Source of the DNA: Actinomadura spongiicola
GTDB taxonomy: Bacteria > Actinomycetota > Actinomycetes > Streptosporangiales > Streptosporangiaceae
Assembly (NCBI RefSeq): GCF_003432485.1
Contig: NZ_QVNQ01000011.1
Span: 124,001 to 188,000 of the forward strand
Reading direction: 5' to 3'
Length of the DNA: 64,000 nucleotides
Within the stretch, counting starts at the first letter, position 1. Each line of letters opens with the position of its first letter. The notes beneath the pieces are model-generated. The model had not been told where the DNA came from and ran no database searches. It saw only the letters and a program-made list of their open reading frames with translations. Positions 15,474 through 23,247 of the stretch are shown here, one piece after another. The position numbers and the translations under genes are program-made.

Positions 15474-16189
15474 CGGGCGAGGGCCTCGGCCTGGACACGG
15501 GTCAGTTCGGCGCAGCCCGCGGCGGCGAGGTCGAGGAGCGCGTCCAGTTCGGAACGGTCGAAGGGGGTGCCCTCCGCGGTGCCCTGCACCTCGGCGAACC
15601 GGCCGTCGCCCGTGCACACGACGTTCATGTCGGTGCCCGCGACGTTGTCCTCCTCGTAGCACAGGTCGAGGCGGGGCTCGCCGTCGACGACGCCGACGCT
15701 GACCGCCGACACGGACGTGACGAGCGGGTCGCCCCTGAGCAGCTTGCGTTCCCGCATCCACGCGACGGCGTCGGCCAACGCCACGTACGCGCCGGTGATC
15801 GCGGCGGTGCGGGTGCCGCCGTCGGCCTGCAGGACGTCGCAGTCGAGCTGGACGGTGTTCTCGCCGAGCGCCTTGAAGTCGACGCACGCCCGGACGGACC
15901 GTCCGATCAGCCGGGAGATCTCGTGGGTGCGGCCGCCGATCCGGCCCTTGACGGCCTCGCGGTCGTTGCGGGTGTTGGTGGCGCGCGGCAGCATCGCGTA
16001 CTCGGCGGTGACCCAGCCGAGCCCGCTGTCGCGGCGCCAGCGGGGCACCGACTCCTGGACGGACGCGGCGCACAGCACCCGGGTCGCGCCGAACTCGATG
16101 AGCACCGACCCCTCCGCGTGGTCGAGCCATCCGCGCTGGAGGCGGACGGGACGGAGCTGGTCGGGTGCGCGATCGTCGGGGCGAGCCAT
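15470..16189 (-). CDS. rph: Ribonuclease PH
   Basis: RNase PH trims the 3' ends of tRNA precursors by phosphorolysis. The 239-residue protein has RGWLDHAEGSVLIEFGATRV, the phosphate-binding TEYAMLPRATNTRNDRE-like segment (AEYAMLPRATNTRNDREAVK), GGRTHEISRLIGRSVRA and QLDCDVLQADGGTRTAAITG. The ATG at 16189 is preceded by TAGGGT seven bases away and lacks a ribosome binding site, so it may have a leaderless internal promoter besides read-through from the upstream phosphodiesterase gene. Confidence 0.96.
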   Translation of the reverse strand: MARPDDRAPDQLRPVRLQRGWLDHAEGSVLIEFGATRVLCAASVQESVPRWRRDSGLGWVTAEYAMLPRATNTRNDREAVKGRIGGRTHEISRLIGRSVRACVDFKALGENTVQLDCDVLQADGGTRTAAITGAYVALADAVAWMRERKLLRGDPLVTSVSAVSVGVVDGEPRLDLCYEEDNVAGTDMNVVCTGDGRFAEVQGTAEGTPFDRSELDALLDLAAAGCAELTRVQAEALAR

Positions 16190-16196
16190 GCGCCTT

Positions 16197-16202
16197 ACCC
16201 TA
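16197..16202 (-). promoter_or_regulatory. -10 box (TAGGGT) before rph
   Basis: On the minus strand TAGGGT ends seven bases before the rph ATG. The spacing matches several other leaderless-type starts in this window. Confidence 0.45.
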
Positions 16203-16209
16203 GCGGGGT

Positions 16210-16965
16210 TCAGAGGGTGTACTGGGCGCCCACCCGGGCCAGGTCGATGGCCCCTTCGTAATCGCTCCCCCTGGCCTCCTTGAGCGAGACGTCGCTGTCG
16301 TTCCACGGCACCAGATGGGTGAGGACGAGCCGCCCCACCCCGGCGCGGGCGGCGTGCTCACCGGCCTCGCGGGCGGTCAGGTGCAGCCCCTCGGGCAGGC
16401 CGGGCCGGTCGAGGAACGACGCCTCGCAGAGGAACAGGTCCGCGTCCCTCGCCAGGTCGACCAGCAGGTCGGACGGGCCGGTGTCGCCGGAGTAGGCGAG
16501 GGTCCGGCCGCCGTGCTCGACACGGAACGCGTACGCCTCGACCGGGTGCGGCATCAGCGCGGTCGTCACCCGGAACGGCCCGATCTCGTAGGGGCCGCGC
16601 GGCAGGGGCCGGAAGTCGAACGCCTCCGACATGCCGGGGTCGGGCGCGAGGTCGTAGGCCTTGGCCATGCGGGCCGCGGTGTCCGACGGGCCGTACACGG
16701 GGATCCGCGGCGGCGGGCCACCCGGACGGTACTTGCGCGCCACCCAGTACCCGCACAGGTCGAGACAGTGGTCGGCGTGCAGGTGCGAGATGCAGACGGC
16801 GTCGATCTCGTACAGCGAGCGGAAACGCTGGAGCGACCCGAGCGCGCCGTTGCCGAGGTCGAGCACCAGCGCGTACCCGTCCGCCTCGACCAGGTAGCTG
16901 GACGCGGGGCTGTCCGGCCCCGGGAAACTGCCGGAGCAGCCGATCACAGTGACCCGCACGCTCAC
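16210..16965 (-). CDS. MBL-fold cyclic nucleotide phosphodiesterase (Rv1339-like)
   Basis: The 251-residue metallo-beta-lactamase-fold protein has the metal motif SHLHADHCLD, further ligands in MPHPVEAYA, YSGDTGPSDLL and LTHLVPW, and CEASFL. Its mycobacterial counterpart Rv1339, which sits in the same place between murI and rph, is reported as an atypical class II cAMP phosphodiesterase. By position and motif this gene is its orthologue, so degradation of cAMP is the likely role. The start is the GTG at 16965. Confidence 0.88.
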   Translation of the reverse strand: MSVRVTVIGCSGSFPGPDSPASSYLVEADGYALVLDLGNGALGSLQRFRSLYEIDAVCISHLHADHCLDLCGYWVARKYRPGGPPPRIPVYGPSDTAARMAKAYDLAPDPGMSEAFDFRPLPRGPYEIGPFRVTTALMPHPVEAYAFRVEHGGRTLAYSGDTGPSDLLVDLARDADLFLCEASFLDRPGLPEGLHLTAREAGEHAARAGVGRLVLTHLVPWNDSDVSLKEARGSDYEGAIDLARVGAQYTL

Positions 16966-16990
16966 TCCTCCTTCGTGTCCCCCGAGGAAT

Positions 16991-17182
16991 TCAGGTCAGG
17001 GCCTTGCCCAACACGTCGCCCAACGCGTCCCGCGCCCGTGCCGTCGCCTCGGCGCGGGCCGGTCCGCGGTCGTACGGCACTCGGTACACGTCTTCGACGG
17101 ACTCGTCGGCGCTCGACACCAGTGTGACCCCGTCTCCCATGACATACGAGATGACACTGGTCAGCCCGGAGTAATGTGTACG
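16991..17182 (-). pseudogene. murI: Truncated glutamate racemase (murI) remnant
   Basis: The minus-strand frame reads RTHYSGLTSVISYVMGDG then VTLVSSADESVEDVYR, matching the MurI C-terminal segment (CTHYPLL, VISYVMG, VTLVSSAEETA, DVYR). The catalytic cysteine before THY is an arginine here, and everything upstream that should form the first 180 or so residues is absent. After DVYR the normal C-terminus is replaced by unrelated sequence. The gene sits exactly where murI is expected, next to the Rv1339-like gene. D-glutamate supply must come from another locus. Confidence 0.8.
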
Positions 17183-17331
17183 GCCGGCTCCCGGCGCGGC
17201 TCCCGGGGCGGCACGGCCGTGTCCGCGCGGACGGCCCGGTGGCGGCGTCCGGGAGGCCGTCCCCACGGGATGTTTCGGCATGGTGCACAAGGCTAAGCGA
17301 CTCCGCGCGGCGCGGGCGGCTCATGCGTTGG

Positions 17332-17388
17332 ACATCACACCCGGGAATGTCACACTCCGGACGTCACGCCGGGGACGTCACTCCGGGG
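17332..17388. repeat. Four tandem copies of a 14-15 bp unit
   Basis: Units of consensus ACGTCACnCCGGGG start at 17332, 17347, 17361 and 17375. The two right-hand copies differ at one base. The last copy includes the thioesterase stop codon. The stretch 17183-17331 beside it shows nothing else recognisable. Confidence 0.7.
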
Positions 17389-18172
17389 TGCGGGGGGCGC
17401 GGGCGAGTTGGCGGCTCTGCGCGACGAGGCAGCCCGTGGAGTCCCACACCTCGACGTCCTCGTCGAACCAGCCGCCGGCGAGGAGGCGACCGGTGCCGTG
17501 CACGGCGAGCCAGCCGGGCGCGGGGACGGCCCGCATGTGCCAGGTGAGCTCCACGGTCGGGGCCCAGCCGTTCCGGCCGAGGTTCAGCGTCACCGGCGGC
17601 AGCGCGTCCACCGCGAGCGCGAGGGAGTACGGGTCGGGCGCGTAGCCGTCGCGGAGCCGGAGCCAGGCGCGGACCTCGGGACGTCCGCTGGGCCGACCGT
17701 CCACCCAACCCATCAGGGCGGGGTCGAAGCGCAGGTCGAGCCGGTCGGTGAAGTCGCGGGCGCCCGGAACCGGCCGGAACGGCGCGCACCGCTCCAGCGG
17801 CGGCATCCCGGGCGGCTCCGCACCGGACCAGGCGGGCTCGTCACCGGCGTCGAGCGTGCCGGTGGTGATCAGCGCGTCCACGGTGGGCCGACCGTCCTGG
17901 ACGAGCGTGACCAGGGACGTGGCGGTCGTGCGTCCCTCCTTGCGGGGCTCGACGATCACCTCAGCGGGCCCGGCCGCGGCGACGCGCAGGAACGTCGCCG
18001 CGGTCGAGACGGGATGCGTGTGCGGGGAGGCGGCGACGGCGGCGCGGGCCAGCACGGCCAGGAGATAGCCGCCGTTGAGTGCCCCGGCGATGGCGTAGCC
18101 GCCGTCCAGGACGGTCTCGAACCGGCCCTCGCCGACCCGCCGGACCTCGGTCGCCGCCCCGAACCCGACCAT
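17378..18172 (-). CDS. Acyl-CoA thioesterase family protein (double hot-dog)
   Basis: The 264-residue protein resembles TesB-type thioesterases with two hot-dog folds. The N-terminal half has GGYAIAGALNGGYLLAVLARAA and the C-terminal half has VTLNLGRNGWAPTVELTWHMRA and GTGRLLAGGWFDEDVEVWD. Such enzymes hydrolyse acyl-CoA esters. The ATG at 18172 follows GGAGG. The gene stands between the murI remnant and cysM where mycobacteria carry a rhomboid protease gene, so it is a local replacement. Substrate unknown. Confidence 0.8.
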   Translation of the reverse strand: MVGFGAATEVRRVGEGRFETVLDGGYAIAGALNGGYLLAVLARAAVAASPHTHPVSTAATFLRVAAAGPAEVIVEPRKEGRTTATSLVTLVQDGRPTVDALITTGTLDAGDEPAWSGAEPPGMPPLERCAPFRPVPGARDFTDRLDLRFDPALMGWVDGRPSGRPEVRAWLRLRDGYAPDPYSLALAVDALPPVTLNLGRNGWAPTVELTWHMRAVPAPGWLAVHGTGRLLAGGWFDEDVEVWDSTGCLVAQSRQLARAPRTPE

Positions 18173-18230
18173 CCGTGCCCTCCGACCGTCTAGAACAGCG
18201 TTCGGGAACGAACTGTACCCTGCCGGACGA

Positions 18231-19178
18231 TCAGGCCCAGAGCTGGCCTTCGAGCCGGGCCTCGGCCTCCTCCAGGGTGCCGCCGTACGCGCCGGTGGAC
18301 AGGTACTTCCAGCCGCCGTCCGCGACCACGAACGCGATGTCGGCCCGCTCCCCCGCCTTGACGGCCTTGTTCGCCATGCCGATCGCCGCGTGCAGCGCGC
18401 CGCCCGTGGAGATCCCCGCGAAGATCCCCTCCTGCTCCAGCAGTTCGCGGGTGCGGCGCAGCGCGTCCCCCGACGTGACGGAGAACCGGGTGGTCAGCAC
18501 CGAGTCGTCGTACAGCTCCGGGATGAAGCCCTCGTCGATGTTGCGCAGCCCGTACACCAGGTCGCCGTACCGGGGCTCCGCCGCGACGATCTTGACGTCC
18601 GGCACCCGCTCGCGCAGGAACCGGCCGACGCCCATCAGCGTGCCCGTGGTGCCGAGCCCCGCGACGAAGTGCGTCACCGTCGGCAGATCCTCCAGAATCT
18701 CCGGGCCGGTGGTCTCGTAGTGCGCGAGCGCGTTGGCCTCGTTGCCGTACTGGTAGAGCATCACCCAGTCGGGGTTCTCCTCCGCCAGGCCCTTCGCGAC
18801 CCGGACGGCCTCGTTCGAGCCGCCCGCCGCGGGCGAGGAGATGATCCGCGCCCCCCACATCTCCAGGAGCTGGCGCCGCTCGGCGGAGGTGTTCTCCGGC
18901 ATCACGCAGATCATGTCGTAGCCGCGCAGCTTCGCGACCATCGCGAGAGAGATGCCGGTGTTGCCGGACGTCGGCTCCAGGATCGTGCGGCCGGGCGTCA
19001 GCAGCCCTTCCTTCTCCGCCTTCTCGATCATCCAGAAGGCGGGACGGTCCTTCACCGACCCGGTCGGGTTGCGGTCCTCCAGCTTCGCCCAGATCCGCAC
19101 GTCGGCGGACGGCGAGAGCCGGGGCAGCCCGACCAGCGGCGTGCGGCCGAGCGAGTCCAGCAGCGAGTCGAAACGCAT
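18231..19178 (-). CDS. cysM: Cysteine synthase CysM (sulfur-carrier dependent)
   Basis: The 315-residue PLP enzyme has the Schiff-base lysine Lys43 in NPTGSVKDRPAFWM, the PLP phosphate site GLGTTGTLMGVGRFL and the substrate loop PTSGNTGISLAM. In mycobacteria CysM takes O-phosphoserine and the thiocarboxylated carrier CysO to make a CysO-cysteine adduct. The adjacent cysO and mec genes support the same route here. The C-terminus (EARLEGQLWA) is short, as in that type. Confidence 0.95.
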   Translation of the reverse strand: MRFDSLLDSLGRTPLVGLPRLSPSADVRIWAKLEDRNPTGSVKDRPAFWMIEKAEKEGLLTPGRTILEPTSGNTGISLAMVAKLRGYDMICVMPENTSAERRQLLEMWGARIISSPAAGGSNEAVRVAKGLAEENPDWVMLYQYGNEANALAHYETTGPEILEDLPTVTHFVAGLGTTGTLMGVGRFLRERVPDVKIVAAEPRYGDLVYGLRNIDEGFIPELYDDSVLTTRFSVTSGDALRRTRELLEQEGIFAGISTGGALHAAIGMANKAVKAGERADIAFVVADGGWKYLSTGAYGGTLEEAEARLEGQLWA

Positions 19179-19199
19179 GTCCCTGCCCGCCGACCCGCG

Positions 19200-19472
19200 T
19201 CAGCCGCCGGCCACGGCCGGCAGGATCGTGACGCTGTCGCCGTCGGAGACCTCGGTCCCGAGACCGGCGAGGAAGCGCACGTCCTCGTCGTTGAGGTAGA
19301 CGTTGACGAACTTGCGCAGGCCCTTGTCGTCCACCAGCCGGTCGCGCAGGCCCGCGTGCCGGGTGTCCAGGTCGGAGAAGAGTTCGTCGAGCGTGTCGCC
19401 CTTGCCCTCGACGGCCTTGGCGCCGTCGGTGAGGTTGCGCAGGATCGTGGGGATCCGGACCTCGATCGCCAT
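19200..19472 (-). CDS. cysO: CysO/MoaD-type sulfur carrier protein
   Basis: The 90-residue ubiquitin-like protein begins MAIEVRIPTILRNLT and ends TILPAVAGG. The terminal Gly-Gly is what must be activated to a thiocarboxylate. It donates sulfur to CysM and is later released by Mec. The start at 19472 gives the normal N-terminus. It lies 21 bases upstream of cysM on the same strand. Confidence 0.93.
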   Translation of the reverse strand: MAIEVRIPTILRNLTDGAKAVEGKGDTLDELFSDLDTRHAGLRDRLVDDKGLRKFVNVYLNDEDVRFLAGLGTEVSDGDSVTILPAVAGG

Positions 19473-19586
19473 CGCGATGATCTCCTTAGTTCGTACGGGG
19501 CTTCCCGCCCCCAGCGTCACAACCGGGCGGGGCACGGGGGAATTCCGGGGTGGGTTACGACCGGATATCTCGGCCGGATCGACGCG

Positions 19587-19706
19587 TCAGCGACAGTCGT
19601 AGACGACCTCGGCGCGCGAATGGCCGAACAGGAAGCTCTGCACGGGCGGCACGGCGAAGGCGCGAATACGGCGCCGTGCGCCCGCCTTGTGCCCGCTCGT
19701 CCCCAT
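19587..19706 (-). CDS. Small basic protein of 39 residues between mec and cysO
   Basis: An ATG at 19706 opens a 39-codon frame: MGTSGHKAGARRRIRAFAVP then a segment ending GHSRAEVVYDCR. It is preceded by TAGACT seven bases upstream and has no ribosome binding site, the leaderless pattern seen for several real genes here. It lies in the cysO-mec interval on the same strand. A lone cysteine sits two residues from the C-terminus. The family is not recognised. A link to the sulfur-carrier pathway is only suggested by position. Confidence 0.55.
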   Translation of the reverse strand: MGTSGHKAGARRRIRAFAVPPVQSFLFGHSRAEVVYDCR

Positions 19707-19713
19707 GACGGCC

Positions 19714-19719
19714 AGTCTA
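19714..19719 (-). promoter_or_regulatory. -10 box (TAGACT) before the 39-residue gene
   Basis: TAGACT on the minus strand ends seven bases before the ATG at 19706. Confidence 0.4.
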
Positions 19720-19763
19720 CCGGCCGTCCCCGGGGTGCGTCCGCGCACCGCCGCGCCACCGTT

Positions 19764-20192
19764 TCAGTCGTACGACTCGACGATCTTGACTTCTTCCTCG
19801 ACGACCTCGCCGTCCACCATGAGGTAGGAGCGGAACTCGACCTCCTCCGGGTCGCGGGTGGACACGAGCACCCGGTGGATGCGCGGATCGGCCAGCGGGT
19901 TGCGCAGGTAGTCGATGTCGGTGCGGGACGGGTACGCCTCGGTGGAGGTGTGGGAGTGGTAGTGGACGATCTGCTCCTCGCCGTTGGCGTCCATCTCCCG
20001 GTCGACCCGCAGCAGCTCCTGCGTGTCGAAGTTGTGGTAGGTGGGCGACCGCTCGGCGTTGGTCATCGCGATGAATCGGGTGGGCCGGTCCGATCCCACC
20101 GGTCCGGCCACGATTCCGCATGCCTCGTCGGGATGGTCGGCGCGCGCATGCGCGATGATCTTTTCGACCAGAGCACGTTCGATCGTCAGCAT
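19764..20192 (-). CDS. mec: JAMM metalloprotease Mec (CysO-cysteine peptidase)
   Basis: The 142-residue protein is a JAMM/MPN+ zinc protease with Glu23 (DEACGIVAG) and the HxHx(7)SxxD motif in HYHSHTSTEAYPSRTDIDYL. Its counterpart cleaves cysteine from the CysO-Cys adduct, regenerating the carrier. Position beside cysO and cysM supports this. The ATG at 20192 lies seven bases after TAACCT, so transcription may start at the codon. Confidence 0.93.
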   Translation of the reverse strand: MLTIERALVEKIIAHARADHPDEACGIVAGPVGSDRPTRFIAMTNAERSPTYHNFDTQELLRVDREMDANGEEQIVHYHSHTSTEAYPSRTDIDYLRNPLADPRIHRVLVSTRDPEEVEFRSYLMVDGEVVEEEVKIVESYD

Positions 20193-20199
20193 GCCCCGA

Positions 20200-20205
20200 A
20201 GGTTA
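20200..20205 (-). promoter_or_regulatory. -10 box (TAACCT) before mec
   Basis: TAACCT on the minus strand ends seven bases before the mec ATG, the spacing expected for a leaderless transcript. Confidence 0.4.
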
Positions 20206-20314
20206 CCCGGGGGGCGTTTCCGAACGGCCTCCGGGCTCGGCCCGTTCGATACGGCCGTCCGGATACGCGGGTGTCACCGGACGCGGAGGTGTCGCCCCCG
20301 TGCCGCGAGCCGTG

Positions 20315-20842
20315 TCACCAGAGGACGCGGACCAGGCTCTCCTGGAGCATCGTGAGCCAGTCGTAGGCCGCGAACATGGGCGCGCGGGGGTCGCCCGCGT
20401 CCAGGGTCTCCGCCTCCTCGTACCACTCCTCGGTGATGTCGAGCCGGGTGCCGAGCGCCAGCCGGACGTCGTTCAGCGCACGCAGCCACGCCTGCGCCTG
20501 CTTCTCGTCCAGGACGATGTCGGCCCCCCGGTCGCCCAGCGCGCCGAGCACCGCCGCGGCTGCCTCCCGCTTGCCGTCGCGCAGCCCCATCTCGGTGTAG
20601 CGGCGGAACTCCTCCGCGGCCTCGCCGTCGTCGCGGTACGCGTCGGGGAACAGCCGGGCCAGGACGGGATCGTCGGGCGTGGTGGCGTTCTCGGCGATGC
20701 CCAGAGAGGCCAGCTCGTCGTCCGCGCCGGGAGCCTCACCGATCAACGCCAGCATCTGCTCCATGAGGGCGCGCAGCAGCGCGACCTCCTCGGTCTCCAA
20801 GCGGACCTTGATGCCGTGGCGGGTCTTCGTCACATGGCTCAC
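20315..20842 (-). CDS. DUF2017 family protein
   Basis: The 175-residue protein (RLETEEVALLRALMEQMLAL near the start, EFRRYTEMGLRDGKREAAAA, ITEEWYEEAETLD, and AAYDWLTMLQESLVRVLW at the end) matches DUF2017, which always sits next to clpS in actinobacteria, as Rv1332. The role is unknown. The neighbourhood suggests an adaptor or modulator of Clp proteolysis. The GTG start is four bases after the clpS stop. Confidence 0.9.
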   Translation of the reverse strand: MSHVTKTRHGIKVRLETEEVALLRALMEQMLALIGEAPGADDELASLGIAENATTPDDPVLARLFPDAYRDDGEAAEEFRRYTEMGLRDGKREAAAAVLGALGDRGADIVLDEKQAQAWLRALNDVRLALGTRLDITEEWYEEAETLDAGDPRAPMFAAYDWLTMLQESLVRVLW

Positions 20843-20846
20843 CGGG

Positions 20847-21152
20847 TCAGTCGTCCCGTTTCACGGTGGCCCACAGCCCGTACGAATGCAGGATCTCCAC
20901 GTCCCGCTCCATCTCCTCGCGGGTGCCGTTGGCGACCACGGCGCGCCCCTTGTGGTGGACGTCGAGCATCAGCTTCTCGGCCTTCGGCTTGGCGTAGCCG
21001 AACACGGCCTGGAAAACGTACGTGACATACGACATCAGGTTGATCGGATCATTCCAGACGATGGCCAGCCACGGCCGGTCGGCGCTGACGTCCTCATCGA
21101 CGTCCGGCCGCTCCAGCTCGACGGGCGCGGGCGCCGTGCTCATGGCGGTCAT
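20847..21152 (-). CDS. clpS: ATP-dependent Clp protease adaptor ClpS
   Basis: ClpS delivers N-degron substrates to ClpAP/ClpCP. The 101-residue protein has the core WLAIVWNDPINLMSYVTYVF, VFGYAKPKAEKLMLDVHHKG and VEILHSYGLWATVKRD. The ND and His residues that clasp the N-terminal amino acid are kept. The start is the ATG at 21152 after GAGGGGG. An ATG at 21143 is also possible. It is divergent from pncB with 136 bases between the starts. Confidence 0.95.
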   Translation of the reverse strand: MTAMSTAPAPVELERPDVDEDVSADRPWLAIVWNDPINLMSYVTYVFQAVFGYAKPKAEKLMLDVHHKGRAVVANGTREEMERDVEILHSYGLWATVKRDD

Positions 21153-21275
21153 TCCGCGTGCCCCCTCTCTCCGTGCGGTCGTCCCCGGTGCGAGACGCGG
21201 CCCACCGCACCCGATGCTATGCGCCCGCTCGCCGGATGTGATGACCCGCACGACCATCGTGCCCACACCCGGCCC

Positions 21276-21281
21276 TAAGGT
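21276..21281 (+). promoter_or_regulatory. -10 box (TAAGGT) before pncB
   Basis: TAAGGT ends seven bases before the GTG at 21289. This supports that GTG as the start of a leaderless message over an ATG at 21241 further upstream. Confidence 0.45.
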
Positions 21282-21288
21282 TCCACTT

Positions 21289-22608
21289 GTGGACCTAGCC
21301 GACGGCACCGCGCTGCTGACCGACCAGTACGAGCTGACCATGCTCCAGGCGGCGCTGCGCAGCGGGACCGCCGACCGTCGCGCCGCGTTCGAGGTGTTCG
21401 CGCGGAGCCTGCCCGCCGGGCGCCGCTACGGCGTCGTCGCCGGGACGGGACGCCTCCTCGACGCGATCGAGCGCTTCCGTTTCGACGCGGCGGAGCTGGA
21501 CTTCCTCACGTCGAACGGCATCGTGGACGAACCCACCGCGCGATGGCTGGAGAAGTATCGCTTCACCGGGAACGTCTGGGGTTACGCCGAGGGCGACTGT
21601 TTCTTCCCCGAATCGCCGATCCTGGTGGTGGAGGGGACGTTCGCGGAGGCCGTCCTGCTGGAGACCCTCGCGCTGTCGATCCTCAACCACGACTGCGCGA
21701 TCGCGTCGGCGGCGTCCCGGATGGTGGCGGCGGCGCAGGGCCGGCCGATCATCGAGATGGGGTCGCGGCGGGCGCACGAGCGCGCCGCCGTGGCGTCCGC
21801 ACGCGCCGCCTACATCGCGGGGTTCGCCACCACGTCCAACCTTGAGGCGGGCCGCCGCCACGGCGTGCCGACCGCCGGGACGAGCGCGCACTCGTTCACC
21901 CTCCTGCACGACAGCGAACGGCACGCCTTCGCGTCCCAGCTGGCGGCGCTGGGCGAGGGCACCACGCTCCTGGTCGACACCTACGACGTGGAACGGGCCG
22001 TCCGGACGGCCGTCGAACTCGCCGGGCCGTCCCTCGGGGCCGTGCGGATCGACAGCGGCGACCTCGGTGTCATGGCCCGCCTCGTCCGCGACCAGCTCGA
22101 CTCCCTAGGCGCCCGCGACACGCGGATCGTGGTCACCGGTGACCTCGACGAGTTCGGCATCGCCGCGCTGGCCGCCGCGCCGGTGGACGGCTACGGCGTC
22201 GGGACGTCCCTCGTCACCGGGTCGGGCGCGCCCACGGCGGGCCTCGTCTACAAGCTCGTCGCGCGGGCGGACGCGCCCGGCGACGACGTGCCCCTGCGTC
22301 CGGTCGCCAAGCGCTCCCCCGGGAAGCCGAGCCGCGGCGGGCGGAAGATCGCGGTCCGCCGCGTCGACGGCCACGGCACCGCCTACGCCGAGGCCGTCTC
22401 GACCGGGGAGCCGACCCCGGGGCCCCGCGACCGCCTCCTCCAGGTCCCGCTGGTGCGGAACGGCGAGATCGTCGGACGCGAGTCGCTCGCCGCCGCCCGC
22501 GAGCGGCACGCGCGTTGCGTCGCGGAGCTCCCGACGACGGCGACCCAGCTCTCCAGGGGTGAACCCGCGCTGCCCACCGAGTTCGTCGACGGCGATCCGC
22601 CCCGCTGA
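21289..22608 (+). CDS. pncB: Nicotinate phosphoribosyltransferase
   Basis: PncB makes nicotinate mononucleotide from nicotinate and PRPP in NAD salvage. The 439-residue protein has LLTDQYELTMLQAALRSG, the phosphohistidine region AGTSAHSFTLLHDSERHAF, RIDSGDLGVMARLVRDQLD and GVGTSLVTGSGAP. The GTG at 21289 was preferred because the family starts about ten residues before LLTDQYELTM and because of the adjacent TAAGGT box. An in-frame ATG at 21241 is the alternative. The nicotinamidase gene follows on the same strand. Confidence 0.95.
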   Translation: MDLADGTALLTDQYELTMLQAALRSGTADRRAAFEVFARSLPAGRRYGVVAGTGRLLDAIERFRFDAAELDFLTSNGIVDEPTARWLEKYRFTGNVWGYAEGDCFFPESPILVVEGTFAEAVLLETLALSILNHDCAIASAASRMVAAAQGRPIIEMGSRRAHERAAVASARAAYIAGFATTSNLEAGRRHGVPTAGTSAHSFTLLHDSERHAFASQLAALGEGTTLLVDTYDVERAVRTAVELAGPSLGAVRIDSGDLGVMARLVRDQLDSLGARDTRIVVTGDLDEFGIAALAAAPVDGYGVGTSLVTGSGAPTAGLVYKLVARADAPGDDVPLRPVAKRSPGKPSRGGRKIAVRRVDGHGTAYAEAVSTGEPTPGPRDRLLQVPLVRNGEIVGRESLAAARERHARCVAELPTTATQLSRGEPALPTEFVDGDPPR

Positions 22609-22658
22609 CCGCGCCCACCTGGGGTACGGTCGGAGTGAAACGGGTACAGGGAGCGGTC

Positions 22659-23240
22659 ATGGGCAAGAAGGCTCTGATCATCATCGATGTGCAGGTCGAC
22701 TTCTGCGAGGGCGGCTCGCTCGCGGTGGCGGGCGGCGCGGACGTGGCCACGGCCATCTCCGGGTACGTCGCCGCGCGCCGGGCCGAGTACGCGCACATCG
22801 TGGCGACCCGCGACTTCCACCTCGATCCGGGCGACCACTTCTCCGCGGAGCCCGACTTCGCCGACACCTGGCCGCCGCACTGTGTGATCGGCACGCCGGG
22901 CGCCGACTTCCATCCCAACCTGGCCCTCGCGCCGATCGAGGCGGTGTTCAGCAAGGGCCGCGAGAGCGCCGCCTACAGCGGTTTCGAGGGCGTCTCCGAC
23001 GACGAGCAGCCCCTCGCCGACTGGCTCGCCGCCCGCGGCGTCGACGCCGTGGACATCGTGGGCATCGCCACCGACCACTGCGTCCGCGCCACGGCCGTGG
23101 ACGCGGCCCGCGCGGGACTGCGCACCACCGTCCTGCTCGACCTCACCGCCGGGGTCAGCAAGGCGACCGTCGACCGCGCCCTCGACGAGCTCGCGCGGGA
23201 GGGTATCGCGCTGACCGGCGCACCGGTGGTGGCCGCCTGA
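22659..23240 (+). CDS. pncA: Nicotinamidase/isochorismatase-family amidase
   Basis: The 193-residue protein carries the cysteine hydrolase triad: Asp in LIIIDVQVDFCEGG, Lys in VFSKGRESAAYSG and Cys in GIATDHCVRATAVDAA. Metal ligands appear in ATRDFHLDPGDHF. It should deamidate nicotinamide to nicotinate, the substrate of the PncB encoded just upstream. The ATG at 22659 follows GGGAG. In pyrazinamide-using organisms this type activates the drug. Confidence 0.93.
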   Translation: MGKKALIIIDVQVDFCEGGSLAVAGGADVATAISGYVAARRAEYAHIVATRDFHLDPGDHFSAEPDFADTWPPHCVIGTPGADFHPNLALAPIEAVFSKGRESAAYSGFEGVSDDEQPLADWLAARGVDAVDIVGIATDHCVRATAVDAARAGLRTTVLLDLTAGVSKATVDRALDELAREGIALTGAPVVAA

Positions 23241-23247
23241 CCCCCGC

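Noticed and set aside
17280..17645. 121-codon plus-strand ORF over the tandem repeats
   Set aside because: It is antisense to the thioesterase gene, composed of repeat-derived codons, and has no supporting start signal.
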